A program made the translations under genes and the position numbers. From assembly GCF_001592305.1 (NCBI RefSeq), contig NZ_BCWR01000005.1:310001-374000 (forward strand): a stretch of 64,000 nt of DNA. The letters run 5' to 3'. Below are positions 23,994 through 32,863 of this stretch, piece after piece. Positions within the stretch are counted from its first letter, which is position 1; each line of letters opens with the position of its first letter. The DNA is from Hydrogenophaga taeniospiralis CCUG 15921. Lineage in GTDB: Bacteria; Pseudomonadota; Gammaproteobacteria; Burkholderiales; Burkholderiaceae_C. The notes beneath the pieces were generated by a model. That model was not told the DNA's origin, made no database searches, and was given only the letters and a program-made list of their open reading frames with translations.

Positions 23994-26480
23994 GTGCGCT
24001 GGACCAAACGTTTTGCATGGGCGTTGTTCGCCCTTCTGTGTGTGCTGGCGGTGGCCGCTGCAATCTACATCGGGCAAAGCCTGCCCCAGACCCGAGGTGA
24101 GCTGCGCCTGACAGGCCTTGGCGCGGGGGTGACCGTGCAGCGCGATGCGGGCGATGTGACCCACATCCAGGCCAGCGACCCGCGCGATGCTTGGATGGCC
24201 ATGGGCTATGTGCACGCACAGGAGCGTGGCTGGCAGCTGGAGTTCAACCGCCGCATCATGCGCGGCACGCTCTCCGAGGTGGTTGGCCCGGCCACGCTGG
24301 ACACCGACCGGCTCATGCGCACCCTGGGCATCCGCGAGGCCGCGCGCCGGCAGTTCGCCGGTTTGCCCGAGGAGGCGCAGGTGGCGCTGCAGGCCTACAG
24401 TGATGGCGTCAACGCGTTCTTTGCCCGCAGCGACCAGGCGCTGTCGCCCGAGTTCCACCTGATGGGCATCGACCCGCGGGAAGCGGCCCGGGCAGGACAG
24501 TACTGGGACCCGCTGGACAGCGCGGGCTGGGCGCTCATGATGGCGCTGGACCTGGGCGGCAACTGGGGCAACGAGCTCGCACGGCTCTCGGCCTTGAAGG
24601 TGCTGGACACGGCGCAACTGTGGCAGCTGTTCCCGCCATATCCCGGCGAGCCGCCGGCGGCGCAGGCCGATCTGGCGCGCCTGTACCGCGAGCTGGGCGT
24701 GTACCGCGCCGAGTCTGCCCAGACCTCGTCGCAAGCCGCCCCGGCGCCGACGATGATGGCGCAGATCGGCCGCGACATGCAGCTCTGGGCCAACGAGCTG
24801 GGCAACATCGAGGGCAAGGGCTCCAACAACTGGGTGGTGGCGGGCTCGCGCAGCGAAACCGGCCAGCCGCTGCTGGCCAACGACCCACACCTCGGCCTGA
24901 GCGCCCCGGCCATCTGGTATTTCGCGCATCTGCAGGCACCCGACGCGGGCGGCATCAAGGGCATGAACGTGATTGGCGCCACGCTGCCGGGCACGCCGTT
25001 CGTGGTGCTCGGTCGCACCGACCAGGTGGCCTGGGGTTTCACCAACACCGGGCCCGACGTGCAGGATCTGTACTTGGAGCAGATCAACCCCGCCGATCCT
25101 GCGCAATACCGCGTGCCGTCGGCCCCCGGCGCCCAGGCCTGGACCGCGTTTGAAAACCGGGTCGAGACGATCCGCGTCAAGGGCCAGGCCGACGTGCAGC
25201 ACACGGTGCGCAGCACCCGCCACGGCCCGGTGCTCAGCGACATCCCCGGGCGCACCCAGGAGCTGATCGACACCGCCCGCTATGTCGTCGCGCTGCGCTG
25301 GACCGCGCTGGATGCGGACAACCGCAACGTGCAGGCCACGCTCGAATCCAACCGGGCGCAATCGGTGGAAGAGCTGCTGCAGGCGTTTCGCCAGTTCCAC
25401 GCCCCGATGCAGAACGCCGTGATGGCCGATCGCAGCGGGCGCGTGGCCTACAAGGCGGTGGGGCGGGTGCCGGTGCGGTCCGCAGCGAACGACATCCGGG
25501 GCGTGGCCCCCGCACCCGGTTGGGACGCGCGCTACGACTGGGCTGGTTGGTTGCCGTACGAGGACACACCGCAGGACGACGGCGCCAAGGGCTGGATCGC
25601 CACCGCCAACCAGCGCATCCACGGCCCGGACTACCCGCATTTCCTGACCCAGGACTGGGCCGCCTCGTACCGCCAGGAGCGCATCGAGGCCCTGCTGGCG
25701 AAAACACCGCGTCACAGCATGGCCTCGTTCGAGGCCATGCACGCCGACCAGTTCTCCGCCGCCACCGTGCGCCTGCTGCCCTTCCTGCAGAAGACCACCT
25801 CCAGCCATCCACTGGCCGCCGCAGCCCAGGAAGCGCTCAAAGGCTTCGATGGCGTGATGCGCTCGGATGCCGCGGCACCGCTGATCTATACCGCCTGGGT
25901 CGACGAATTCACGCGTGGGGTGATCGGCGGCAAGCTGGGGCGAGAGCGCTTCGAGGGCATGTACGGCAAACGCCTGTTCCGCAACGCGGTGGAAGGCATC
26001 CTGGAGCGCGACGACGCCGGTTGGTGTGGCGCGCCAGGTTGTGCCGAGGCCAGCGCGCAGGCGCTGGGGCGCGCGCTCGACAGGTTGCAGGAAAAACACG
26101 GCCAGGACGTCTCGGCCTGGCGCTGGGGCGACGCGCATCCGTCGATTTCGGTGCACCGACCGTTGAGCAATGTGAAGACGTTGGCGCCGTTGTTCGAGGT
26201 GCGCGGCCCCACCGGCGGCGATCCGTTCACCGTCAACGTGGGGCAGTACCACCTGGACAAGGCCGATGCCCCGTTTGCCAACCGGCACGCCGCCAGCCTG
26301 CGCGCGTTGTACGACCTGTCCGATCTGGAGAACTCGCGTTTCATCTACCAGACAGGGCAGAGCGGCAACGTGTTTTCAAGCCGCTACCGCGACATGAGCG
26401 AGCCCTGGACCGCGGTGCAGTACCGGCCGCTGCGGATGCAGCCGCAGCGCTGGGCCAGCAGCCTGACCCTGGTGCCCTGA
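23994..26480 (+). CDS. Penicillin acylase family protein (Ntn hydrolase)
   Basis: The 828-residue precursor has a signal/anchor sequence (FAWALFALLCVLAVAAAIYIG) and the layout of penicillin/acyl-homoserine-lactone acylases: an alpha chain with the GDVTHIQASDPRDAW and GYVHAQERGWQLEFNRR motifs, a spacer, and the beta chain beginning at the serine of GKGSNNWVVAGSRS after self-cleavage. Later family landmarks are NDPHLGLSAPAIWY and VAWGFTNTGPDVQDLY. It would act in the periplasm on amide bonds of acylated substrates; whether it quenches quorum signals is unknown. GTG 23994 starts the frame, 89 bases after the cyclase gene. Confidence 0.9.
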   Translation: MRWTKRFAWALFALLCVLAVAAAIYIGQSLPQTRGELRLTGLGAGVTVQRDAGDVTHIQASDPRDAWMAMGYVHAQERGWQLEFNRRIMRGTLSEVVGPATLDTDRLMRTLGIREAARRQFAGLPEEAQVALQAYSDGVNAFFARSDQALSPEFHLMGIDPREAARAGQYWDPLDSAGWALMMALDLGGNWGNELARLSALKVLDTAQLWQLFPPYPGEPPAAQADLARLYRELGVYRAESAQTSSQAAPAPTMMAQIGRDMQLWANELGNIEGKGSNNWVVAGSRSETGQPLLANDPHLGLSAPAIWYFAHLQAPDAGGIKGMNVIGATLPGTPFVVLGRTDQVAWGFTNTGPDVQDLYLEQINPADPAQYRVPSAPGAQAWTAFENRVETIRVKGQADVQHTVRSTRHGPVLSDIPGRTQELIDTARYVVALRWTALDADNRNVQATLESNRAQSVEELLQAFRQFHAPMQNAVMADRSGRVAYKAVGRVPVRSAANDIRGVAPAPGWDARYDWAGWLPYEDTPQDDGAKGWIATANQRIHGPDYPHFLTQDWAASYRQERIEALLAKTPRHSMASFEAMHADQFSAATVRLLPFLQKTTSSHPLAAAAQEALKGFDGVMRSDAAAPLIYTAWVDEFTRGVIGGKLGRERFEGMYGKRLFRNAVEGILERDDAGWCGAPGCAEASAQALGRALDRLQEKHGQDVSAWRWGDAHPSISVHRPLSNVKTLAPLFEVRGPTGGDPFTVNVGQYHLDKADAPFANRHAASLRALYDLSDLENSRFIYQTGQSGNVFSSRYRDMSEPWTAVQYRPLRMQPQRWASSLTLVP

Positions 26481-26490
26481 GGGTTCAGGC

Positions 26491-27237
26491 TCAGGCCGCC
26501 TCGTTCAGGCCACCGGTGGTGCCGAGGCCGGCGAGCGCGGTTTCGTTGTACTTGCGGGTGGCGGCTTCGATCTGGCTGTTGAGCTGGCTGACGAAGGTGG
26601 TCAGTTCGCTGTCGCTGATCTGACCGTCGCCGTCGCTGTCCAGGCCATCCATCAGGGCCTGCAGCGGGTCGGCCGGGGCGGCTGCCACAGGGGTGGTGGC
26701 ATCGGTTTCGGCGGTGGTGGTGGCGGGCGCGACTTCACCGGTGGCCACCGGCGCGTCGGCATCGGAGCTCACCAGGGTGGTGGTGGTCGTAGTGGTGGAC
26801 ACGATGGACACCTCGGCCCCATCGGCCGGGACGCCCGTGAACTCCGCCATCGACAGGCTGCCATCCCCATCGGCATCCAGCGCCCCGAACTGTTCCTCGT
26901 TGCCGCGCGACTGCAGAAAGTCCTGGGTGTTCGTGGGTGGGGCGAACAGGTGCTGGATCACCTGGCCCAGCTCTTCACCATTCAGGGCGCCATCGCTGTC
27001 GCTGTCCAGGCCGGCAAACAGGGCCTTCGAATCCTGGCCCAGGTCGATGCCGTACTTGGTGGAAATCTTTTCCAGCGCGGCCTCGAACTCGGTCTGGCCG
27101 ACCGTGCCGTTGCCGTCGGTGTCCGCCTTCTTCAGCATCTTGTCCTGCAGCTTGCTGGACAAGGCCGATCCGATGGACGCCAGGGCCTGCGACCACTGGC
27201 CAGTGACGCTGCTTCCGACCGTTTCGGTGGTGCTCAT
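26491..27237 (-). CDS. EF-hand calcium-binding protein with four loops
   Basis: A 248-residue acidic protein with four clear EF-hand loops: DTDGNGTVGQTEF, DSDSDGALNGEE, DADGDGSLSMAEF and DSDGDGQISDSEL. A Thr/Ala/Val-rich low-complexity segment (TTTTTTLVSSDADAPVATG and following) separates the third and fourth. There is no Sec signal peptide; the start MSTTETVGSSVTGQW is Ser/Thr-rich. The layout resembles the XopAW-like calcium-binding proteins described as type III effectors, but no secretion genes are nearby, so a bacterial calcium buffer or sensor is equally possible. AAGGA precedes the start at 27237. It converges with the acylase gene (10-base gap). Confidence 0.87.
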   Translation of the reverse strand: MSTTETVGSSVTGQWSQALASIGSALSSKLQDKMLKKADTDGNGTVGQTEFEAALEKISTKYGIDLGQDSKALFAGLDSDSDGALNGEELGQVIQHLFAPPTNTQDFLQSRGNEEQFGALDADGDGSLSMAEFTGVPADGAEVSIVSTTTTTTTLVSSDADAPVATGEVAPATTTAETDATTPVAAAPADPLQALMDGLDSDGDGQISDSELTTFVSQLNSQIEAATRKYNETALAGLGTTGGLNEAA

Positions 27238-27374
27238 GGAATTTCCTTTCGTGTGGGACAACAGGGGGCGCCGTTCGGGCTGCGCCTATGTTCCGACAAA
27301 AGGAGGGGGGCCAAGCCGGCCAACAACAGGGCAAGATCCCCGCTGTTTCGCGTTTTTGACCGGGCGGGACCGGG

Positions 27375-28142
27375 TTATTTCAGGTTGCCCGAGAGAAACT
27401 GGGTCAGCCGCTCGCTCTTGGGCCGCGCCAGCACCTCGGCCGGCACGCCCTGTTCCTCGATGCAGCCCTTGTGCAGGAAGATCAGGTGGTTGGAGACTTC
27501 ACGCGCGAAACCCATTTCGTGCGTGACCACCAGCATGGTGCGGCCTTCTTCGGCCAGCAACTTCATGACGCGCAGCACCTCGCCCACGAGTTCGGGGTCC
27601 AGCGCGCTGGTGGGTTCGTCGAACAGCATCACCTCGGGCTCCACCGCCAGCGCGCGGGCGATCGCCACCCGCTGCTGCTGCCCGCCCGACATGTGCGTCG
27701 GGTACTTGCCCTCCACATCGCGCAGCCCGACCTTTTCCAGGTATTTTCGGGCCGTGGCAACCGCCTCGTCCTTGCTCTGGCCGAGCACGTGCATGGGGGC
27801 CTCAATGATGTTTTCCAGCACCGTGAGGTGCGACCACAGGTTGAAGTGCTGGAACACCATGGCCAGCCGGGAGCGGGCACGTTGCAGCTGCTTTTCGTCC
27901 GCGGCCTTGAGCATGCCGTCCTTGGTCTTGACCAGCTTGAGCTCTTCGCCGGCCACGATGATGCGTCCCTCCTGGGGACGCTCCAGCAGGTTCATACAGC
28001 GAAGAAAGGTGGACTTGCCCGACCCCGAGGAGCCGATGATGCTGATCACGTCGCCCGCGTTGGCGGTGACCGAAACGCCCTTGAGCACTTCGTGGCTGCC
28101 GTAGCTCTTGCGGATGTCGATGGCTTCGAGTTTGGTGGTCAT
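27375..28142 (-). CDS. aotP: Basic amino acid ABC transporter, ATP-binding subunit
   Basis: The 255-residue ATPase energises the importer encoded by the genes before it. Walker A is [11 protein letters not shown], the Q-loop region has [15 protein letters not shown], the signature is [15 protein letters not shown], and Walker B is [14 protein letters not shown], followed by the H-loop in VVTHEMGFA. Sequence type is HisP/GlnQ, the polar amino acid group. It is the last gene of a five-gene minus-strand operon and lies 16 bases after the aotO-like gene. The symbol follows the Pseudomonas aot cassette by order; substrate is inferred as arginine/ornithine/lysine. Confidence 0.88.
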   Translation of the reverse strand: MTTKLEAIDIRKSYGSHEVLKGVSVTANAGDVISIIGSSGSGKSTFLRCMNLLERPQEGRIIVAGEELKLVKTKDGMLKAADEKQLQRARSRLAMVFQHFNLWSHLTVLENIIEAPMHVLGQSKDEAVATARKYLEKVGLRDVEGKYPTHMSGGQQQRVAIARALAVEPEVMLFDEPTSALDPELVGEVLRVMKLLAEEGRTMLVVTHEMGFAREVSNHLIFLHKGCIEEQGVPAEVLARPKSERLTQFLSGNLK

Positions 28143-28158
28143 GGGTATTGAAGAGGAT

Positions 28159-29280
28159 TCAAGGGCTGAGCAGGTTACCGGAACGGATGGGGGTGGCGCC
28201 GGCGACACGGCAGATTTCCAGGCCGCTGGTGGCCCAGCGCAGGTTGTGGCGGGCGTACACCACGCCGTCGATCGAACTCTGAATGGGGGTGGTACGTGGC
28301 GTCAGCGGGTCCACCACGTGGGCCAGCACCTGTCCGGCCTGCACCACGTCGCCCACCTCGCAGGTGAACGCGATCACCCCGGGGTGGGGCGCGTGCAGCG
28401 ACTCGGTGCCCGCCAGCGGCGTGGCATTGCATAGGGCTGGCGGCAGAGCCGGTACAGGGCCGGCGAGCACGCCGGCGTGCCGCAGGTACTGAACGATGGC
28501 CAGCGCGTCCTGGCGCGCCAGCGCTTCGGACACATCGGTCTGGCCGCGCAGCTCCACCGTGGTGCTGGCGCAGGCCAGAGGCACGGCAAACCGGTCGGCG
28601 AAGTGTTCGCGCAGCCGCCACCAGGGGCCGGAGAGGGCTTCATCAAACGAAATGGACGATCCCGATCCCCTGGCCCACAAAACCGCCCGCGCGCCCAGGA
28701 AGCGCGCCAGCGGCTCGATCTGGTCCAGCATGGGCTGCTCCACGTACAGGTGCACCGCCGCTTCGAAGTCGCAGTGCAGGTCGAGCACGATGTCGGCGTC
28801 GTAGGACAGCTGCATCAGCGTCCGCCGCAGGCTCTGCAGTTCGGTGGTGGGCTGCTGGGCGTCCAGGGCCCGGCGCATGGCGGCGCGGATGAGGCGCTTG
28901 TTGTCCTCGGCCTGCGGCCCCAGCTGGTCCGCCACCTCGTCCTTCACCAGCGCAAAGAAGTCCGGGTAGTTGCGGTTGAAGTTCTCCATGCTGGCCAGCT
29001 CGAAGCGACCCATCTGGTGGTGCATGGTGGTCTGGTCCAGACCGATCGGGTTGGCCAGCGGCACCAACACAACCTCACCCTGCAACTGGCCGTCCTGTTC
29101 GGCCACTTCGAGCAGGCCGCGCAGATGGTGGGCCACCAGCATGCCGGGCAGTTCGTCGGCGTGCAGGCTGGCCTGCACATAGACTTTGGGGCCACGGCCA
29201 GCCGGACCGAAATGCCAGCTGCTCAGGTGGCGCTGGGTGCCCAGCGCGGGCGAGAGGAGGGGGTGGTTGATCTGTTGCAT
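28159..29280 (-). CDS. aotO: Succinylglutamate desuccinylase/aspartoacylase family protein (AotO-like)
   Basis: A 373-residue M14-related deacylase. The zinc-binding motif is seen in [13 protein letters not shown] (His and Glu), the third ligand in [15 protein letters not shown], and the catalytic glutamate region in [14 protein letters not shown]. The C-terminal part is a lipoyl-like barrel ([16 protein letters not shown]). Proteins of this type are encoded inside some arginine/ornithine ABC importer operons, such as aotO of Pseudomonas aeruginosa, where the role is unproven. Here it sits between the permease and ATPase genes. It may deacylate imported acylated amino acids (inference). Confidence 0.82.
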   Translation of the reverse strand: MQQINHPLLSPALGTQRHLSSWHFGPAGRGPKVYVQASLHADELPGMLVAHHLRGLLEVAEQDGQLQGEVVLVPLANPIGLDQTTMHHQMGRFELASMENFNRNYPDFFALVKDEVADQLGPQAEDNKRLIRAAMRRALDAQQPTTELQSLRRTLMQLSYDADIVLDLHCDFEAAVHLYVEQPMLDQIEPLARFLGARAVLWARGSGSSISFDEALSGPWWRLREHFADRFAVPLACASTTVELRGQTDVSEALARQDALAIVQYLRHAGVLAGPVPALPPALCNATPLAGTESLHAPHPGVIAFTCEVGDVVQAGQVLAHVVDPLTPRTTPIQSSIDGVVYARHNLRWATSGLEICRVAGATPIRSGNLLSP

Positions 29281-29301
29281 ATCGACGTTCAAGGACCCCG
29301 A

Positions 29302-29369
29302 ACCCGCCTTGGGGCGGGTGTCGGCCTGGCCAGGCCGGTCGGGCAGCACAAGGCTAACCCAAGGCGGGT
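29302..29369. repeat. Long inverted repeat between aotM and aotO
   Basis: ACCCGCCTTGGG at 29302-29313 and its complement CCCAAGGCGGGT at 29358-29369 are perfect 12-base arms around a GC-rich loop that itself contains the palindrome GGCCTGGCCAGGCC. It falls in the widest gap inside the operon. It may form an mRNA hairpin that lowers downstream expression or protects the 3' end of the permease part. Confidence 0.6.
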
Positions 29370-29376
29370 GGTCGTG

Positions 29377-30093
29377 TCAGTGGGCAATGGGGCGCAGATA
29401 AGCGAGAAAGCGTCGCTCCAGCAGCCGGAACACGTACACCAGCGCGAAGGTCAGCATGAAATACAGAACCGCGACGAAGATGAACGGCTGGAACGCCAGG
29501 TAATAGGTCTTGTAGATGGCGTAGGCCGCGTTGGTCAGGTCGTACAGCGCGGGCACCACGCTGGCCAGCGAGGTGGCGTGCAACATCATGACCACCTCGT
29601 TGGAGTAGCCGGGCAGGGTGCGGCGCATGGCGCTGGGCAGGATCAGGCGGAACATCATGTTCCATTTGCCGAAGCCCGCCGCCTGGGCCGCCTCGATTTC
29701 ACCCGCCGGGGTTTCCTTGATGGCGCCGGCCAGCATTTCCACCGTGTAGGCGCAGGTGTTGAGCGTGAACGCCAGCACGGCGCAGAAGAAGGGGTCTTTG
29801 AACCAGGTGAAGGGCCAGTGGGTGTCCCACAGGCCCTGCACCCACTCCAGCTGGGCGATGCCGTAGTAGATGAAATAGACCTGGATCAGCAACGGCGTGC
29901 CGCGTACCACATAGGTGAACAGCCAGATCGGGGACGACACCCAGCGGTTGCGCGACACACGCATCAGCGTGAGCGGCAGCGTCAGCAGGGCGCCCGCGAT
30001 CAGGCTGACCCCGAGCAGCTCCATGGTGGCGATCAGGCCGGTCCAGTAGAGCTGCAGGTTCTGCGGCTGGAAAATGATGGCGAATTTGTCCAT
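29377..30093 (-). CDS. aotM: Basic amino acid ABC transporter, permease subunit (HisM/AotM type)
   Basis: A 238-residue permease of the polar amino acid (HisMQ) family. It starts MDKFAIIFQPQNLQLYWTGL and has about five membrane helices. The family EAA loop, which contacts the ATPase, is seen in GEIEAAQAAGFGKWNMMFRLILPSA. The fragment FTYVVRGTPLLIQVYFIYYG is typical of HisM proteins. Its start overlaps the last base of the partner permease gene, so translation is coupled. Confidence 0.92.
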   Translation of the reverse strand: MDKFAIIFQPQNLQLYWTGLIATMELLGVSLIAGALLTLPLTLMRVSRNRWVSSPIWLFTYVVRGTPLLIQVYFIYYGIAQLEWVQGLWDTHWPFTWFKDPFFCAVLAFTLNTCAYTVEMLAGAIKETPAGEIEAAQAAGFGKWNMMFRLILPSAMRRTLPGYSNEVVMMLHATSLASVVPALYDLTNAAYAIYKTYYLAFQPFIFVAVLYFMLTFALVYVFRLLERRFLAYLRPIAH

Positions 30094-30794
30094 CAGAAAT
30101 CCCCCCGCTTGACGCCGACCGAGTAGCGTTTTTCAGCGCGGCGCAGCAGCAGCAGGCTGATGCTGGTGATCAATAGGTACAACAGGCCGGCAAAGGCCAT
30201 GAAGATGATGGCCGCGCCGGGGATCTGTCCGCGGGCTGCGGCGCCGGCCTGTTTGGCCAGATTGGTGATGTCGGCCAGGCCGATCACCGACACCAGGGCG
30301 GTGGCCTTGAGCAGCACCAGCCAGTTGTTGGTGAAGCTGGGCAGGGCGAAGCGCACCATTTGCGGGAGCACCATGCGCCGAAACGTGTAGAACCGACTCA
30401 TGCCAAAAGCCCAGCCGGCTTCCGACTGGCCTTTGGGCACGCTCATGATCGCGCCCCGGAAGGTTTCCGTCATGTAGGCGCCATACACAAAACCGATGGT
30501 CAGCACACCCGCCACGAACGGGTTGATCTGTGGACCGCTGCGAAAGCCCAGGGCTTCCGCAATGTCGTTGACCAGGATCTGGCCACCGAAATACAGCAGG
30601 AGCATCCACACCAGATCCGGGACGCCCCGGATCACGGTGGAATAGATGTCACCGAGCCAGTTGAGCCATCGGTGGTGCGACAGCTTGGCTGCCGCTCCGG
30701 CCAGACCCAGCAGGGCGGCCACGATGAGCGCGCCCAGGGACACACCAATGGTGACCAACAGTCCTTGAAGAATGCTGAGAAGGTAAGTCGTCAT
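30093..30794 (-). CDS. aotQ: Basic amino acid ABC transporter, permease subunit (HisQ/AotQ type)
   Basis: A 233-residue permease, partner of the following gene. Helices include LQGLLVTIGVSLGALIVAALLG; the HisQ-like VIRGVPDLVWMLLLYFG precedes the EAA loop SEAGWAFGMSRFYTFRRMVLPQ. The C-terminal helix is LLYLLITSISLLLLRRAEKR. It lies 27 bases after the binding-protein gene, and its stop overlaps the aotM start by one base. Confidence 0.92.
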   Translation of the reverse strand: MTTYLLSILQGLLVTIGVSLGALIVAALLGLAGAAAKLSHHRWLNWLGDIYSTVIRGVPDLVWMLLLYFGGQILVNDIAEALGFRSGPQINPFVAGVLTIGFVYGAYMTETFRGAIMSVPKGQSEAGWAFGMSRFYTFRRMVLPQMVRFALPSFTNNWLVLLKATALVSVIGLADITNLAKQAGAAARGQIPGAAIIFMAFAGLLYLLITSISLLLLRRAEKRYSVGVKRGDF

Positions 30795-30821
30795 CGGTGG
30801 GTGGCCTCCGGGCGCTCAGGC

Positions 30822-31676
30822 TCAGGAGCCCCAGATGTCCACGCCAGGGACGTGCTTCTCGGCGAGTTCTTTCCACTTGCCGTTGTCGCGGATGGCCTTG
30901 ATGCCCGCATCCAGCGCATCACGCAGGGCCGTGTCTTCCTTGCGGATCGCCACACCGGCGCCAGCGCCAAAGTACTTCTCGAACTCGACCGGAACGCGGC
31001 CGCCCGCACAAGAGTAGTCCTTGCCGTCCGGGGTGGACAGGAAACCGCCGTTGACTTCGACCACGTCGGCCACGGTGCCGTCCAGGCGGCCGGACTTGAT
31101 GTCCAGGTAGACCTGATCCTGCGCGTCGTAAGGCACGATGGTGGCGCCCGCGGGCTGGAGTTCGCCCATGGCGTATTTCTCTTGCGTGGATGCCTTGAGC
31201 ACGCCGATCTTCTTGCCCTTGAAGTTGGCCGCTTCCGCACCCAGGTTCAGCGCCGACTTCACCACCACGCACGACGGCGTGTTGTAGTACTTGCCCGTGA
31301 AATCCACGGCCTGCTTGCGTTCCTCGGTGATCGACATCGAGGAAATGATGGCGTCGTACTTCTTGGCCTGCAGGCCGGGGATCATGCCGTCCCAGGCTTG
31401 CTCGACGAAGACACACTTGCTCTTGAGCTCGTCACACAGGGCCTTGGCGATGTCCACGTCAAAACCGGCGGGTTCGCCAGCTTCGGTCTTGTAGGTGAAC
31501 GGCTTGTAGGTCGGGTCGATGGCGACGCGCAACTCGGGCCACTGGCTGGCGGGAGCGGGTGCCGCAGCCGCGGGCTCGGCCGGTGCAGGCGCAGCAGGCG
31601 CTGGCGCTTCGGTCTTGCCGCAGCCCACCAACGTGGCTGCACCAATCAGGCTCAGGGAAAGAATCAGGTTTTTCAT
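30822..31676 (-). CDS. aotJ: Amino acid-binding lipoprotein of the ABC importer
   Basis: The 284-residue protein is a family 3 solute-binding protein for basic or polar amino acids (HisJ/ArgT/AotJ type). Unlike most soluble ones it carries a lipobox (LVGC at the end of the signal peptide), then an Ala/Pro/Glu linker of about 25 residues. The binding fold shows RVAIDPTYKPFTYK, GFDVDIAKALCDEL, the WDGMIPGLQAKKYDAIISSMSITEERK signature split over one region, and VPYDAQDQVYLDIKSGRLDG. It is first in the operon. Promoter sequences should lie between 31677 and the dif-like site at 31860; no clear pair was seen. Confidence 0.92.
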   Translation of the reverse strand: MKNLILSLSLIGAATLVGCGKTEAPAPAAPAPAEPAAAAPAPASQWPELRVAIDPTYKPFTYKTEAGEPAGFDVDIAKALCDELKSKCVFVEQAWDGMIPGLQAKKYDAIISSMSITEERKQAVDFTGKYYNTPSCVVVKSALNLGAEAANFKGKKIGVLKASTQEKYAMGELQPAGATIVPYDAQDQVYLDIKSGRLDGTVADVVEVNGGFLSTPDGKDYSCAGGRVPVEFEKYFGAGAGVAIRKEDTALRDALDAGIKAIRDNGKWKELAEKHVPGVDIWGS

Positions 31677-31859
31677 GGATGTCCTTGGTCATCAAATAAA
31701 CGGATCGACAGGATTGGCCTCCTGACGGGCGCACCAATTGTAGGTCTGGGCAGTCCAATTTCGGGGCATCGCCAGCAGGTGTTTCCCCGCATTGGCGACA
31801 CCAGGCATGGCTGACGCAATATTTGGGCCGGGGGTGGATAGGCCTTTGCGGATTCTTTT

Positions 31860-31887
31860 GCTTAACATAATATACATCGTGGAACAT
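31860..31887 (-). other. dif: dif-like XerC/XerD recombination site (complete)
   Basis: The XerD arm GCTTAACATAA (31860-31870), core TATACA (31871-31876) and XerC arm TCGTGGAACAT (31877-31887) give the 11-6-11 layout. On the minus strand the core and XerD arm read TGTATATTATGTTAAGC, nearly identical to the E. coli dif half (TTATGTTAAAT). The XerC arm departs from the usual GGTGCGCATAA. It is probably the functional chromosome dimer-resolution site. Confidence 0.8.
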
Positions 31888-31930
31888 CAAACCACCAGCC
31901 CGAAAACAGCCCTGCAGCCCTGAAGCCCGC

Positions 31931-32863
31931 ATGGAACAAGGAACCCGGTTCAAAGCCATGTACGCCAGCCTGGGCCTCACGGTCGATGACGTGGCGAATT
32001 TTCTTCAGGTGTCACCTCGCACGGTGCAACTGTGGATCTCGGGGCGCGTGCGCATCCCTTACGCGGCCTACAAGCTGATGCGGCTGCAACTGCGCTACGA
32101 GCTGCCGGGTGATGCCTGGAAAGGCTGGCACCTGAGCGCTGGCCGGCTGTACACGCCTGAGGGCCTTGAGCTGAACCCGCACGATTTCAGCTGGTGGGGT
32201 CTGCTGGTGCGACGGGCTGCGATGTTCTCGGTCTGTTACACGGAACTGGTGAGCTTGCGGGCCGCCTGGTTGGGGGCGCTTGCGCACACGTCCGGGCGGC
32301 CCGCAGGCGATGTTCGGAGCTATGCTGAACCATGTGCTCAAAGTTTTGCGCCCGCCCTGGAAGTGTCCGCGCGAAGCGCCCCCGATGGTAATCACGGGGA
32401 GATTTATGTTGTAGGTGGGGCCAGTTTGGGGCCATACTGCTACGCATGGCCATCAACATACGTCTTTCACCCACTCTCGAAGCCCTTGCGCGGCAGTACT
32501 GCGAGCGCGTCGGCATCAGTCTTAACTCGCTCGTCGGCGTCTCTCTTGACGCCTATTTGCGACAGTCTGAGCGACCGTCTGTCACCTCTGCATCTGAGCC
32601 ACCTGCTCCGGCACTCGGTCCAAGTCCTGCCCCTGTCGTGCCTTTTGCCCCGCCTGACCCTGCCCTGCTCCAGCGGCATCGAGACCTCAAAGCAGAAGAG
32701 CAGCAGCGCATTCAGCGGTTCCGGGAACTCAAGGAAGCACAGCAAGGGCTCGCGCCATCTGATCCCAAGCCAGTGTTACCGGCGAACCCCACGAAGGCCG
32801 ACCGCACTCGCCTTGCGCAGTGGCACCAGCGCAACCCCTCCAAGTGATCAAGGGGGGCACTGA
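31931..32863 (+). CDS. VC1465 family Xer recombination activation factor (XafT-like), with doubtful C-terminal extension
   Basis: The first 110 residues match the VC1465/XafT type: a helix-turn-helix LTVDDVANFLQVSPRTVQLW, then RVRIPYAAYKLMRLQLRYELPG and DAWKGWHLSAGRLYTPEG with NPHDFSWWGLLVRRA. XafT of the TLC satellite phage activates XerD so that XerCD can recombine sites lacking a good XerD arm. The frame continues to 310 residues, but from about residue 172 it overlaps the next gene in another frame and becomes Ser/Leu/Pro-rich, which looks like shadow sequence. A lost stop codon or frameshift after about residue 150 is likely. Ribosome site is weak. Confidence 0.75.
   Translation: MEQGTRFKAMYASLGLTVDDVANFLQVSPRTVQLWISGRVRIPYAAYKLMRLQLRYELPGDAWKGWHLSAGRLYTPEGLELNPHDFSWWGLLVRRAAMFSVCYTELVSLRAAWLGALAHTSGRPAGDVRSYAEPCAQSFAPALEVSARSAPDGNHGEIYVVGGASLGPYCYAWPSTYVFHPLSKPLRGSTASASASVLTRSSASLLTPICDSLSDRLSPLHLSHLLRHSVQVLPLSCLLPRLTLPCSSGIETSKQKSSSAFSGSGNSRKHSKGSRHLIPSQCYRRTPRRPTALALRSGTSATPPSDQGGH
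32446..32847 (+). CDS. Small protein with ribbon-helix-helix-like N-terminus
   Basis: The 133-residue protein begins MAINIRLSPTLEALARQY, then VGISLNSLVGVSLDAYL: a strand followed by two helices, as in Arc/CopG-type DNA-binding proteins. The rest is Pro-rich and charged (PAPVVPFAPPDPALLQRH, then EEQQRIQRFRELKEAQQG). It may regulate the element or its copy number (inference). The start overlaps the extended XafT-like frame; codon pattern and a plausible fold favour this frame as real. Confidence 0.65.
   Translation: MAINIRLSPTLEALARQYCERVGISLNSLVGVSLDAYLRQSERPSVTSASEPPAPALGPSPAPVVPFAPPDPALLQRHRDLKAEEQQRIQRFRELKEAQQGLAPSDPKPVLPANPTKADRTRLAQWHQRNPSK

Noticed and set aside
28477-30126. Plus-strand open frame of 549 residues across the aot operon
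   Set aside because: Antisense to two well-supported genes and rich in Gln/His/Arg; it has no domain pattern.
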